DNA from: Amycolatopsis taiwanensis DSM 45107
Lineage (GTDB): Bacteria > Actinomycetota > Actinomycetes > Mycobacteriales > Pseudonocardiaceae
Assembly: GCF_000519205.1 (NCBI RefSeq)
Contig: NZ_JAFB01000010.1
Span: forward strand, 129,963 to 193,962
Length of the DNA stretch: 64,000 nucleotides
Direction of reading: 5' to 3'
In this document: positions 17,268-26,034 of the stretch, in pieces
Numbering within the stretch: position 1 is the stretch's first letter
Layout of the letters: each line of letters opens with the position of its first letter
Made by a program: the position numbers and the translations under genes
The notes under the pieces: model-generated
Database searches by the model: none
Told to the model about the DNA's origin: nothing
The model's input: the letters and a program-made list of their open reading frames with translations, nothing else

Positions 17268-17331
17268 GGCGCACCTCCCGGAATCGGACCTGGCGGCATG
17301 CTGCCACGGGAGTCCGACACTTTTCGGACGA

Positions 17332-17937
17332 TCAGCGCGCCGCGCCGACGAGCAACCCCCCACCGAGTGGCAGCAGCAGCGGCACGAGCCGCTTGTCCTC
17401 ACGAAAGGCCCGGCCAAGCTCGCGCGTGGCGAGCAGGCTCGGTTCGCGGCGGCCAGGGACCTCGGTGCGCGGCGTCAGCACACCGTGGAAGGCGAGTACC
17501 CCGCCCGGCCGCAGCAACTGCACCCCGAGCTCGTAGTAGCCCAGGTACTCGGCCCGTGCCGCGTCGACGAACACCAGGTCGTAGCCGCCGGTCGTCAACC
17601 GTGGCAGCACGTCCAGCGCCCGCCCCATGATCAACCGGGTCCGCCCCGACGGGAAGCCCGCGTCGACGAAGGTCTTGCGGGCCGCCCGGTGGAACTCGGG
17701 CTCGATGTCGATTGACGTGAGCACCCCGTCCGGGGACATGCCGCGCAACAGGTACAACCCGCTGACGCCGGTGCCGGTCCCGATCTCCACCACGGCCCGT
17801 GCCCGCAAGCTGGTGGCCAGGAAGGTCAGTACCGCGCCCGCCGCCGGGCAGACCGGGGTGCAGCCGAACTCCTCCGCCCGCCCGCGGGCGGCGAGCAGCA
17901 CCTCGTCGTCGGGCAGGTAGCTATCGTCGGAGCTCAC
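17332..17937 (-). CDS. O-methyltransferase (SAM-dependent, family 3-like)
   Basis: 201 residues. The SAM site is VVEIGTGTGVSGLYLLRGM near residue 48, followed by LTSIDIEPEF, LDVLPRL and DLVFVDAARAEY, then the family step LRPGGVLAFHGVL. The layout is that of the small catechol-type O-methyltransferases. It is divergent from sigE, as its mycobacterial counterpart is. The GTG start at 17937 lies seven bases after TAATCT on the minus strand, a good -10 element, so the transcript is probably leaderless. Substrate unknown. Confidence 0.9.
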   Translation of the reverse strand: MSSDDSYLPDDEVLLAARGRAEEFGCTPVCPAAGAVLTFLATSLRARAVVEIGTGTGVSGLYLLRGMSPDGVLTSIDIEPEFHRAARKTFVDAGFPSGRTRLIMGRALDVLPRLTTGGYDLVFVDAARAEYLGYYELGVQLLRPGGVLAFHGVLTPRTEVPGRREPSLLATRELGRAFREDKRLVPLLLPLGGGLLVGAAR

Positions 17938-18156
17938 GCGGGAGAGATTAGCGTTGGGCGCAGGGCAAACCGTGCAAGAGAGTAATCTTGTTGCGATTTT
18001 GCGCGCTTGCATCCAACTGCCGCGCGCAGCGCGTCCGTTGCGGTCGGTGGTGGGCCGGCGCGGTGGGCGATTCTCCGGGCCGCACGCACTCTCAGGTGGC
18101 TCTCAGTGGCATCTCACTAGACACATAAGAAGACCGACGAAGCTTGGTGTCCTACG

Positions 18157-18182
18157 GGAACACGGCGCGGATCTTCCGCGTT
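18157..18182 (+). promoter_or_regulatory. Candidate ECF-sigma (SigE-type) promoter of sigE
   Basis: GGAAC at 18157-18161, a 17-base spacer, then CGTT at 18179-18182. This fits the -35/-10 pattern of SigE/SigH-type extracytoplasmic-function sigma factors and lies about 28 bases before the sigE ATG, so sigE probably activates its own transcription, as it does in mycobacteria. It also argues against an upstream GTG start at 18144, which would place the promoter inside the gene. Confidence 0.65.
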
Positions 18183-18209
18183 GAACCGAGCAGTTGGGAG
18201 AACAGCCTG

Positions 18210-18833
18210 ATGGAGGTGTCTTTCCCGCCGATGCAGACGAGCCTGACGAACGAGGAGCGGGCGGCCGAGGGCCGTCCGGTGACGGTGGACGAGGCAGCCT
18301 GGACGCCGCCGTCCTGGGATGAGGTTGTGCGGGAGCACGCTGACCGCGTGTATCGGCTCGCCTACCGTCTCACCGGCAACACACACGACGCCGAGGATCT
18401 CACCCAGGAGACCTTCATCAGGGTTTTCCGCTCGCTGGCGTCCTACAAGCCGGGGACGTTCGAGGGCTGGCTGCACCGGATCACCACGAACCTCTTCCTC
18501 GACATGGCGCGCCGCCGCTCGCGGGTGCGCATGGAGGGACTGCCCGAGGACACCGACCGGATCGTGGGTGACGATCCCAGCCCCGAGCAGGTGTACAGCG
18601 ACACCCACCTCGACCCGGACCTGCAGGCCGCGCTCGACGAGCTGCCACCGGAGTTCCGTGCCGCCGTGGTGCTGTGTGACGTCGAAGGCCTTTCGTATGA
18701 GGAGATCGGCGCGACTTTGGGCGTGAAGCTGGGCACGGTGCGTAGCCGGATCCACCGCGGCCGGCAGGCTCTGCGCGCCGCGCTGGAGCGGCGTCGCGCA
18801 CTTGAACAGGAGACCGTGGAGGCTTCCCTATGA
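18210..18833 (+). CDS. sigE: RNA polymerase sigma factor SigE (ECF)
   Basis: 207 residues. Sigma region 2 is [51 protein letters not shown] sequence near residues 40-95 (core-binding and -10 recognition), and region 4 is [41 protein letters not shown] near 148-190 (-35 recognition). SigE directs envelope-stress genes. The ATG at 18210 has GGGAGAA upstream. Its stop overlaps the anti-sigma start (ATGA), so the pair is translated together, and htrA and tatB follow as in mycobacteria. Confidence 0.95.
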   Translation: MEVSFPPMQTSLTNEERAAEGRPVTVDEAAWTPPSWDEVVREHADRVYRLAYRLTGNTHDAEDLTQETFIRVFRSLASYKPGTFEGWLHRITTNLFLDMARRRSRVRMEGLPEDTDRIVGDDPSPEQVYSDTHLDPDLQAALDELPPEFRAAVVLCDVEGLSYEEIGATLGVKLGTVRSRIHRGRQALRAALERRRALEQETVEASL

Positions 18834-19513
18834 CCGAGCCGCGAGGTTGGGGTCCCTTCGCCGAGTCGCACCTCATGCCGGATGCCGTCGTCGCCTTCGT
18901 GGACGGCGAGCTTTCCCCGGGGGCGCGGGACCGCGCTGCTTCGCATATCGCACGTTGCCAGATCTGCGCCGCCGAAGCCAGCGCGCAGCGCCAGGCCCGG
19001 GCGGCGGTCAAGCATGCCCAGACACCACAGATATCCGCGGGATTCCTGGCGAGCCTGCGGGCCATCCCACAGCACACGGACCTGCCCACCTCGCCCGACA
19101 ACCTCGCGGTCACCGAAGACGGGCAGCTGGTCGCGATCCAGCGACCGGACCGGGTGCCCGGGCTGGGTATGTCCACCCGGCTGGGTTCCTCGGCGCCGCT
19201 GGGCACGAGTGCCCCGCTGGGCAGCGGTTCAGCGGTGCTCGGCGCGGACGCCGACCGCCCGAGTTCGGGTTCGGTACGCCGGCGGGCGGCCCAGGGCGCG
19301 GGCGTGGTCGTGTCGGGACTCGTGCTGAGCGCGCTGGCGATCGTGGTGACCTCCGGGGGCACCAGCGGCACCGCGCAGGTCCCGCAGCAGACCGGCGGAA
19401 CCCCGCCCGGGGTGCTGCGCGCGCAGATGGGCGGTGGGGCGGACACGCCACCGCCGACGACGACCACCACCACGACTTTGCCTGCCGTCACACAGGTCGT
19501 CCAGACCCGCTGA
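18830..19513 (+). CDS. rseA: Anti-sigma factor RseA
   Basis: 227 residues. The N-terminal zinc-binding anti-sigma (ZAS) domain carries H39, C43 and C46 (SHIARCQIC). A linker of low complexity, with repeated PLG and SSAPLG, leads to a membrane helix near residues 153-173 and a Pro/Thr-rich extracellular tail ([10 protein letters not shown]). It should hold SigE at the membrane until envelope stress. The start overlaps the sigE stop by four bases. Confidence 0.92.
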   Translation: MTEPRGWGPFAESHLMPDAVVAFVDGELSPGARDRAASHIARCQICAAEASAQRQARAAVKHAQTPQISAGFLASLRAIPQHTDLPTSPDNLAVTEDGQLVAIQRPDRVPGLGMSTRLGSSAPLGTSAPLGSGSAVLGADADRPSSGSVRRRAAQGAGVVVSGLVLSALAIVVTSGGTSGTAQVPQQTGGTPPGVLRAQMGGGADTPPPTTTTTTTLPAVTQVVQTR

Positions 19514-19685
19514 TCGTTGAGCGCGCCGCCCCAGGGGGATACGGGGGTCTGGGCCAGTTACCGGTCGCCGAAGGCACTGACGCTTGCTTCACTGGCTGAG
19601 CTACATAATCAGTGGAGCGCCGTCCAAAACGTCAGATGGGCACCGTGTTGTATTGTCACGCGAAAGTCGCCTGTACCGGGGAACG

Positions 19686-21182
19686 ATGAACCAGCCCGAG
19701 CCGCGAGCAGAGCCACGCCTGCCGCCCAGGCCCGTCGACCGGCCTCCCGTGGATCCGGCGCAGGCCGCTGCCTTCGGCCGGCCGCATGGCGTGGCGGGGG
19801 CGTTCGACCGGCTGCCCACTCCAGGGGCGTCCAATGGCGCCGCCATCATCGCGAAGCCTCCCACTCCGGAGTCGCTGACGGAGGCGTTCGGGCGGCCGCC
19901 CGGCGCGGAGGACGTGCTGCTCCAGCGGCCCGCCGATTACACCGGGGAACCCGCCGCCGACGCGGCTGAGGATCCGTTGTGGTCGAAGACCGCCGACCCT
20001 TGGCGCGACCCCGGTGCCGCGGCCGTGCTGGGCAGCCCTGCCGTCGAACCGGACAACGGCGACGAGGACGGCAGCGAGCGCCCGAAGGGCGCGATGCTGT
20101 CGCTGCCCGAGGTGCTGTTCGGGCGCCGGGTCAAACCGCTCGCGCTCGCCCTGCTCGGGGTGATCTGCCTGGTCATCGGTGCGGCCGGTGGGGTGGTCGG
20201 CTGGTGGGTGTCCGACGCACTGGCCGGCACGGCGACCATCTCCGAGGCGGAGGCCGGGAAGGAACGCGCGCCCGGTTCGATCGCGGACATCGCCCGCCGG
20301 GTGTCACCGGCCGTCATTTCGATCGAGGTGGTCTCCGGCCGGTCCGGAAGCATCGGTTCCGGCGTGATGATCGACCCCCAGGGCTATGCGCTCACCAACA
20401 ACCACGTCATCTCGCTGGCGTCCGACGATCCACAGGCCACCATCACGGCGGTGTTCACCGACGGCACGCGAACCCAGGCGAAGGTGGTGGGCACCGACCC
20501 GAAGACCGACCTGGCCGTGCTCAAGGTTTCGGTGGCCAACCCGACGGTGATCCAGATCGGCAGGTCGTCCGACCTGGCGCCCGGCGACTCGGTGATCGCG
20601 ATCGGTTCGCCGCTCGGGCTGCAGAACACGGTGACGGCGGGGATTGTCAGCGCCCTGCACCGGCCGATCAGCGACCCGGGCGGCAGCGGGCTTCCGCCGG
20701 TCACCACCGACACCATCCAGACCGACGCCCCGATCAACCACGGCAACTCTGGCGGCGCGCTGGTGGATTCCACCGGCGCACTGGTCGGAATCAACTGGGC
20801 GATCCGCTCGGAGGGCGGCTCCGGGCAAGGAGGCAGCATCGGCATCGGGTTCGCGATCCCGGTCGATGACGCCATCAAGGTCGCCCGGGTGCTGATCAGC
20901 TCCGGGCAGGTCAAGCACCCCGAAATCGGGCTCAACGTGGCGTCCGTCTCCGCCGACACCTCGGAGGGGGCGCGGGTGAACAACGTCGCTGACGGTGGTC
21001 CGGCGGCGCGGGCGGGGATCGCCGAGGGTGACGTCATCACCAAGGTCGGCGACCGCATGGTGCGCGACGAGGCGGAATTCACCGTGGCCGTGCGGGCGCA
21101 CAACGCCGGCGATGTCGTGGCCATTCAGCTCGTACGGCAGGGACGCCCGCTCGTCGTCAACGTCACCTTGGGTTCGGACTGA
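19686..21182 (+). CDS. htrA: S1C-family serine protease HtrA
   Basis: 498 residues. A Pro-rich cytoplasmic N-terminus of about 150 residues precedes one membrane helix (about 151-176); the protease domain is extracellular with catalytic triad H240 (TNNHVIS), D275 (KTDLAVLKV) and S355 (GNSGGAL). One PDZ domain ends the protein (VADGGPAARAGIAEGDVITKVGD). It degrades or refolds damaged envelope proteins and in related species can influence the anti-sigma factor. The ATG at 19686 is preceded by a short purine tract. Confidence 0.94.
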   Translation: MNQPEPRAEPRLPPRPVDRPPVDPAQAAAFGRPHGVAGAFDRLPTPGASNGAAIIAKPPTPESLTEAFGRPPGAEDVLLQRPADYTGEPAADAAEDPLWSKTADPWRDPGAAAVLGSPAVEPDNGDEDGSERPKGAMLSLPEVLFGRRVKPLALALLGVICLVIGAAGGVVGWWVSDALAGTATISEAEAGKERAPGSIADIARRVSPAVISIEVVSGRSGSIGSGVMIDPQGYALTNNHVISLASDDPQATITAVFTDGTRTQAKVVGTDPKTDLAVLKVSVANPTVIQIGRSSDLAPGDSVIAIGSPLGLQNTVTAGIVSALHRPISDPGGSGLPPVTTDTIQTDAPINHGNSGGALVDSTGALVGINWAIRSEGGSGQGGSIGIGFAIPVDDAIKVARVLISSGQVKHPEIGLNVASVSADTSEGARVNNVADGGPAARAGIAEGDVITKVGDRMVRDEAEFTVAVRAHNAGDVVAIQLVRQGRPLVVNVTLGSD

Positions 21183-21309
21183 ACCGGCCCGCCCCGGTGA
21201 CCGCGGCATGAATTTTCCGGCGGAAGAGCTGTCCCGGGCTGGTGACGGGGCCATTACCGGGTCCGGCCGAGTACCCTGATGAGGGTTCAACAGGTGCGGA
21301 GGTGGACAG

Positions 21310-21708
21310 GTGTTCAGCAGCGTTGGGTGGGGTGAGATCCTCGTTCTTGTCGTCGCCGGTCTGTTCATCCTCGGTCCCGAGCGGCTCCCGGGGGCGGCGG
21401 CCTGGCTGGGGCAGAGCGTGCGCAAGGTCCGTGAGTTCGCCAGCGGCGCTCGGCAGCAGCTCAAGGACGAGATGGGGCCCGAGTTCGACGATTTCCGCAA
21501 GCCGCTGGAAGATCTGCGCCAGCTGCGGAACTTCGACCCCAAGCGGGCGATCACCCAGCACCTGTTCGACGGCGACTCCGACCCGTTGGGCCTCAACGGC
21601 ACGAGCGGCGGCAGCACCAAGCCGAACGGCTACCCGACCGCCCCCGCGGCCAAGCCCGAGCCGCTCAAGCCGGGGGAGAAGCCGCCGGTCGACCCCGACG
21701 CCACCTGA
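21310..21708 (+). CDS. tatB: Sec-independent protein translocase subunit TatB
   Basis: 132 residues. The membrane helix at about 5-22 ([24 protein letters not shown]) includes the conserved Glu and the GPERLP hinge, followed by an amphipathic helix ([20 protein letters not shown]) and a Pro/Lys-rich tail. TatB forms the receptor for twin-arginine substrates with TatC; the multicopper oxidase at 45515 is a likely client in this window. GTG start. In mycobacteria tatB also follows htrA. Confidence 0.93.
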   Translation: MFSSVGWGEILVLVVAGLFILGPERLPGAAAWLGQSVRKVREFASGARQQLKDEMGPEFDDFRKPLEDLRQLRNFDPKRAITQHLFDGDSDPLGLNGTSGGSTKPNGYPTAPAAKPEPLKPGEKPPVDPDAT

Positions 21709-21774
21709 TCCTCGCCCCCTCGCCGGCCGAGCGGGCCTCGTCCGCGCGCCGGTGAACTGGTCGGCGGGAGGCCC

Positions 21775-21837
21775 GGTTTTGGAGCAAGGGGCGTTTGCTA
21801 CGGATCATCCGTAGCAAATCCACCTTCCTCCAAAACC
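21775..21837. repeat. Dispersed palindromic element, copy 3 (arms of two subtypes)
   Basis: 63 bp between the convergent tatB and mrp genes, starting ggttttggagcaagg and ending ccttcctccaaaacc. The left arm carries the ggggcg form (as in copy 7) and the right arm the complement of the ggtgga form (as in copy 1), so the middle of the stem is mismatched. It is well placed to act as a bidirectional terminator for both genes. No T-run is present. Confidence 0.88.
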
Positions 21838-21855
21838 TCCGAAGGCAAGCGCGGG

Positions 21856-23001
21856 TCAGCGGCGACCGGTCGGGGTGACGTTGAGCATCCGGCCGGCGAG
21901 ACCGCGGGCGCGGACGGACAGTTTGGTCGCGATGTCGCGCAGGACGGTGGCGGCGGAGGCCTCCGGGTCGGCGAGGACGATCGGCGTGCCGGCGTCACCC
22001 TGCTCACGCAGGCGCGGATCGAGGGGAACCTGGCCCAGCAGGGGCACGTCGGCACCGGTCGCCTGGGACAGGGAGTCCGCGACCTGCTGGCCGCCACCCG
22101 AGCCGAAGATCTCCATCCGGGTGCCGTCCGGGGTCACCAGCCACGACATGTTCTCGATCACGCCGGCCAGCCGCTGCCGGGTCTGCAGCGCGATCGCCCC
22201 GGCCCGCTCGGCCACCTCGGCCGCCGCCTGCTGCGGGGTGGTGACCACCAGGATCTCGGCGTTCGGGATGAGCTGCGCGACCGAGATCGCGATGTCCCCG
22301 GTGCCCGGCGGCAGGTCGAGCAGCAGGACGTCCAGATCTCCCCAGAACACCTCGGCGAGGAACTGCTGCAGCGCCCGGTGCAGCATCGGGCCCCGCCACA
22401 CCACCGGGGTGTTGCCCGGGGTGAACATGCCGATGGAGATGACCTTCACCCCGTGCGCCTGCGGCGGCATGATCATCTTCTCGACCCTGGTCGGCTTGCC
22501 CTGCGCGCCCAGCATTCGCGGCACCGAGTGGCCGTAGATGTCGGCGTCGACCACACCGACCGACAGGCCGCGCTCGGCCATCGCGGCCGCCAGGTTCACC
22601 GTCACGCTCGACTTGCCGACTCCGCCCTTGCCGGAGGCCACGCAGTACACCCGGGTCAGCGAGCCCGGTTGCGCGAACGGGATGACCGGCTCGGCCGCGT
22701 CGCCGCGCAGTGACCGCCGCAGTTCGGTGCGCTGCTCGTCGCTCATCACGTCCAGTTCGACGCGCACATCCCGGACGCCGTCGAGCTTGCTCACCGCGGC
22801 GGTCGTGTCCCGGGTGAGGGTCTCCTTGAGCGGGCAGCCGGCAATCGTCAGGTAGACCGCGACCGTCACGACCCCGTCGTCGACCTTGACGTCCTTGACC
22901 ATGCCGAGCTCGGTAATCGGCTTCCTGATCTCCGGGTCGTGGACGTTCTTCAGCGCCGCACGCACGTCGTCGACGGTCGGGCTCTGCTGCGTAGTGGTCA
23001 T
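21856..23001 (-). CDS. mrp: Mrp/NBP35-family ATP-binding protein
   Basis: 381 residues. An N-terminal MIP18/DUF59 domain (about 10-90, with HDPEIRKPITELGMV and AGCPLKE) is followed by a P-loop with the deviant Walker A GKGGVGKS at 124-131, VVDADIYGHS and LLLDLPPGTGD. Members are Fe-S cluster carriers. The C-terminal CxxC seen in many Mrp proteins is not present in the segment ENMSWLVTPDGTRMEIFGSGGG, so cluster binding may involve other ligands. The ATG follows GGAGGAACGC. Its gene end faces tatB. Confidence 0.93.
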   Translation of the reverse strand: MTTTQQSPTVDDVRAALKNVHDPEIRKPITELGMVKDVKVDDGVVTVAVYLTIAGCPLKETLTRDTTAAVSKLDGVRDVRVELDVMSDEQRTELRRSLRGDAAEPVIPFAQPGSLTRVYCVASGKGGVGKSSVTVNLAAAMAERGLSVGVVDADIYGHSVPRMLGAQGKPTRVEKMIMPPQAHGVKVISIGMFTPGNTPVVWRGPMLHRALQQFLAEVFWGDLDVLLLDLPPGTGDIAISVAQLIPNAEILVVTTPQQAAAEVAERAGAIALQTRQRLAGVIENMSWLVTPDGTRMEIFGSGGGQQVADSLSQATGADVPLLGQVPLDPRLREQGDAGTPIVLADPEASAATVLRDIATKLSVRARGLAGRMLNVTPTGRR

Positions 23002-23078
23002 ATGCGTTCCTCCGCGAGAACGGCACCGTGGTCGCCGTGATTGCCGCGCGTCGACCCGAGGGATGTCATGTGTCCATG

Positions 23079-23573
23079 CTACGGACCGGATTTGGTCTTG
23101 CGCGGTCTGGCTTTGAGATCTTCGCGGAGCTTGTCCAGCTCGCCGCGCAGGTAGTCACGGGTAGCCACCTCGCCGATGGCCAGGCGAAGCGCGGCCAGTT
23201 CGCGGGCCAGGAACTCGGTGTCGGCCTTGGTCTGCGCCGCGCGGCTGCGGTCCTCTTCCAGGGCCACTCGGTCTCGGTCGTCCTGCCGGTTCTGGGCGAG
23301 CAGGATCAGCGGCGCCGCGTACGCGGCCTGCGTGGAGAACGCCAGGTTGAGCAGGATGAAGGGGTACGGGTCCCAGCTCAGCGCGGCCGCGCTGAGGTTC
23401 AGCCCGATCCACACGATCACGATCAAGGTCTGCCAGAACAGGTACTTGCCGGTACCGAGGAAGCGGGCGAGTCGTTCGGACACCCGGCCGAAGGTGTCCG
23501 GGTCGAAGCTGATCGCCCTGCGCGTCGTCGCCCGCGGCTGGTCGAGCCGCCGCTTGGCGAGCAGTTCAGGCAT
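23079..23573 (-). CDS. DUF1003 domain-containing membrane protein
   Basis: 164 residues. Two membrane helices (about residues 47-65 and 70-93) carry the DUF1003 signature GTGKYLFWQTLIVIVWIGLN and DPYPFILLNLAFSTQAAYAAPLILLAQNRQ; a charged coiled coil follows (RDRVALEEDRSRAAQTKADTEF). The protein may associate with cation transport since its gene start overlaps the stop of the MgtE/CBS gene by eight bases, and that pairing is conserved, but no function is established. Confidence 0.9.
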   Translation of the reverse strand: MPELLAKRRLDQPRATTRRAISFDPDTFGRVSERLARFLGTGKYLFWQTLIVIVWIGLNLSAAALSWDPYPFILLNLAFSTQAAYAAPLILLAQNRQDDRDRVALEEDRSRAAQTKADTEFLARELAALRLAIGEVATRDYLRGELDKLREDLKARPRKTKSGP

Positions 23574-24858
23574 TCTTCACCTCCTGGGTTTCGGTCACGT
23601 CGCGGAGACCGGTCTCTCGCCAGTCTTCGGGGAGAAGATGGTCGAGCACGTCGTCCACCGTGACGGCGCCGACCAAATGGTCCTCGGCGTCCACCACCGG
23701 CCCGCATGCCAGGTTGTAGGCGGCGAAGTACCGGGTGACCTCGGCCAGCGGGGCGGTCGGGTCCAGCGCGGGCAGGTCGGTGTCCACCGCGCCGGCGACC
23801 AGTTCCGCGGGCGGCTCCCGCAGCAGGCGCTGGAAGTGCACGCAGCCCACGTACCGGCCGGTCGGTGTCTCGGTCGGCGGACGGCAGACGAAGATCATGG
23901 TCGCCAGCGCCGCCGAAAGATCGGCGTTGCGGATGCGCGCGAGCGCCTCGGCGATGGTGGCGTCGGGGGTGAGCACCACCGGATCGGAGGTCATCAACCC
24001 GCCCGCGGTGTCGGACGAGTAGGTCAGCAGGCGTTTGAGGGGCTCGGACTCCTCCGGCGGCATCAGGTCGAGCAGCCGGCTCTGCTCCGCCGGGGCCAGT
24101 TCGGCGAGCAGGTCCGTCGCGTCGTCGGGGTTCATCGCTTCGAGGATGTCCGCGGCCCGTTCCTCGGGCAGGTGCGCGAGGAGTTCCTTCTGGTCTTCGT
24201 AGGGCAGCTCTTCGAGGACGTCGGCCAGCCGCTCGTCGTCCATCGAATCGGCGATCTCGTACCTGCGCTTCGCCGGCAGGTCCCGCATGGTCGCCGCGAT
24301 GTCGACGGCCCGCATGGTGTCGAACAGCATGAGCAGCTGGCCGGCGCCCTGGGGCTGGCCGGACAGGTCGGTCAGGCTGAGGCCCGAGACGTCCGGCCAC
24401 GGCAGCACCCGCAGTGAGGAGCGCCGCTTGCCGATGCCGAGCCTCGCGCCGCGTTCCCGCACCGCGACCTTCGCCAGCACCCAGTCCCGGGTGCGCGTCG
24501 GCTCCATGGCGGCGTCCAGCACGGTGACCCGGGTGCCGGTGGCGGCCAGCCGCGCGTGGGCGTCGGTGACCTGGCCGAGTACGAGCACCTCGTTGGGGCG
24601 CCGGTGGAACTGGCGCATGTTGACCGACCCGGTGGCGAGCGTGACCGCATTCGGCTCGATCGAGGTGATCCGCAGCATCGGCACGAACACCCGTCGCCGG
24701 GTGGACAGCTCGACGACCAGGCCGAGCACCCTCGGGGGCTGCTGGTCCAGCCGGAGCCCGGCCACGACATCCCGGACTTTCCCGATCGATTCACCATCGG
24801 GGCCGAACACCGGCAAACCGGCGAGCTGTGCAGCAAAAACCCTGTTCACGGGGGCCAT
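23566..24858 (-). CDS. MgtE N-terminal and CBS-domain protein (no transport domain)
   Basis: 430 residues. A PRC-barrel-like region (about 10-160, LAGLPVFGPDGESIGKVRDVVAG) precedes an MgtE N-domain of superhelical repeats (IAATMRDLPAKRRYEIADSMDDERLADVLEELP) and a CBS pair (GGLMTSDPVVLTPDATIAEAL, PLAEVTRYFAAYNLACGPVVDAEDHLVGAVTVDDVLD). The MgtE membrane domain is missing, so it is probably a Mg-sensing regulator rather than a channel. ATG 24858 lies seven bases after TAATCT on the minus strand, suggesting a leaderless mRNA; ATG 24876 would fall at or before the -10 box. Confidence 0.88.
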   Translation of the reverse strand: MAPVNRVFAAQLAGLPVFGPDGESIGKVRDVVAGLRLDQQPPRVLGLVVELSTRRRVFVPMLRITSIEPNAVTLATGSVNMRQFHRRPNEVLVLGQVTDAHARLAATGTRVTVLDAAMEPTRTRDWVLAKVAVRERGARLGIGKRRSSLRVLPWPDVSGLSLTDLSGQPQGAGQLLMLFDTMRAVDIAATMRDLPAKRRYEIADSMDDERLADVLEELPYEDQKELLAHLPEERAADILEAMNPDDATDLLAELAPAEQSRLLDLMPPEESEPLKRLLTYSSDTAGGLMTSDPVVLTPDATIAEALARIRNADLSAALATMIFVCRPPTETPTGRYVGCVHFQRLLREPPAELVAGAVDTDLPALDPTAPLAEVTRYFAAYNLACGPVVDAEDHLVGAVTVDDVLDHLLPEDWRETGLRDVTETQEVKNA

Positions 24859-24962
24859 GCGAGAAAGATTAGGCATAGTGGGAGCCCGCTCGCCGTCCAG
24901 GCTCCGCTTCTCCGGCGTGCGGTTGGTCACCGTTGGCTGGAGACTGAGCGCACCGCCGAGGA

Positions 24963-25844
24963 TCAGCCCACCTTCCGCGCGGCCCAGTGCGTGATGGTGG
25001 CGAGGCCGGGCGCCATGGCTTCGGCCGACTCGAGTGCCCACAGCCAGTTCTGTACGGCGCGCACGAAGGTCCACGCGTGCGCGCGGGCCCGGTCGAGTCC
25101 CGCCGAACCGACCACGACGGCGAATTTCTCCTCCATCGTGGACTCGTCGATCCTGTTCCACAGCAACGGAATGACGGCGAACTCGGGATCCCCCGCGACC
25201 GGCTTCGGGTCGATCACCAGCCACGGCTCCCGGGTGCCGGCCAGCACGTTCTCGTAGTGCAGGTCCTCGTTGACGAGCATCGTGCCGCTTTCCGGCCCGA
25301 GCTCACGGCACAGGGCCACGGCCGTGTCGACCAGCCGCCGGGGCACCGGCTCGCCCAGTCGTGCCCACGTGGCCGGCAGGGTCTCGGTCAGGCGAGCGGC
25401 TTCGTCGCGCAGGCGCCGGATCGGGGCGGGCGCCGGGACGCTGAGCCGGCGGAGCAGTTCGCCCGCGATCTCGGTGGCTTCCACGATCGGGCGGTCGTTC
25501 AGCGTGCGACCGGCGTCGAGGCGCTCCAACAGGAGCGCGCCCTGGCTGGGGTCGCTTTCCAGCAGCAGCACCGCGCCCGCGCCGTCCCATGTGGACAGTG
25601 CGGTCGGCTCGTCCCGGGTCTCGGTGTCGAGCCAGGTCAGCTTGAGGACGGCGGGTGCGCCATCGGCCCGGGTCACCGGCAGTACCAGCCCGACGAACCC
25701 GTGCATCGGTTCGCCGTCGGGTTCGAGTCGCCAGCCGGTGAGGAAGCGTTCGGCGAGCGCGGGCAGCGCTTCGATCCACCTCCGCGCCGCCGCGCCTTCG
25801 CGCCTGATCATGTCGTGAGCGAAGCTTTCCGGTACCCGAAGCAC
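24963..25844 (-). CDS. Aminoglycoside/hydroxyurea phosphotransferase family protein
   Basis: 293 residues, in the APH(6)/hydroxyurea kinase family. The N-lobe includes GLVLPVTRADGAPAVLKLTW (with the ATP-binding lysine), followed by GAVLLLESDPSQGALLLERL. The catalytic loop is LVNEDLHYENVLAG near residue 200 and the metal-binding segment is VIDPKPVAGDPEFA. Such genes can give streptomycin resistance but many chromosomal members have no known substrate; its location among housekeeping genes is not evidence of acquired resistance. I place the start at GTG 25844 (VLRVPESF); the frame is open further upstream and no clear ribosome site decides. Confidence 0.82.
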   Translation of the reverse strand: MLRVPESFAHDMIRREGAAARRWIEALPALAERFLTGWRLEPDGEPMHGFVGLVLPVTRADGAPAVLKLTWLDTETRDEPTALSTWDGAGAVLLLESDPSQGALLLERLDAGRTLNDRPIVEATEIAGELLRRLSVPAPAPIRRLRDEAARLTETLPATWARLGEPVPRRLVDTAVALCRELGPESGTMLVNEDLHYENVLAGTREPWLVIDPKPVAGDPEFAVIPLLWNRIDESTMEEKFAVVVGSAGLDRARAHAWTFVRAVQNWLWALESAEAMAPGLATITHWAARKVG

Positions 25845-26034
25845 GAGCCAAGCATGCCGTTTTCGGCGGCCGGTATCCCGGCCGGGGCGTAGAGGTAGCG
25901 CCCCGCAAGGCGCCGTTGCCCGGGCTCGGGTGCCCGCCGAGTGTCTTGAACGATGTTCTTGTTGAACTTTTGGCCTGTGGCGGGCGTAACATTCGATAAG
26001 GGCAATACGGACCGGGTCGCAACCGGGAGCTGCC

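Noticed and set aside
24963-25844. Acquired antibiotic-resistance gene
   Set aside because: The phosphotransferase lies in a conserved chromosomal region with no mobile element nearby, and its family includes many chromosomal members of unknown substrate.
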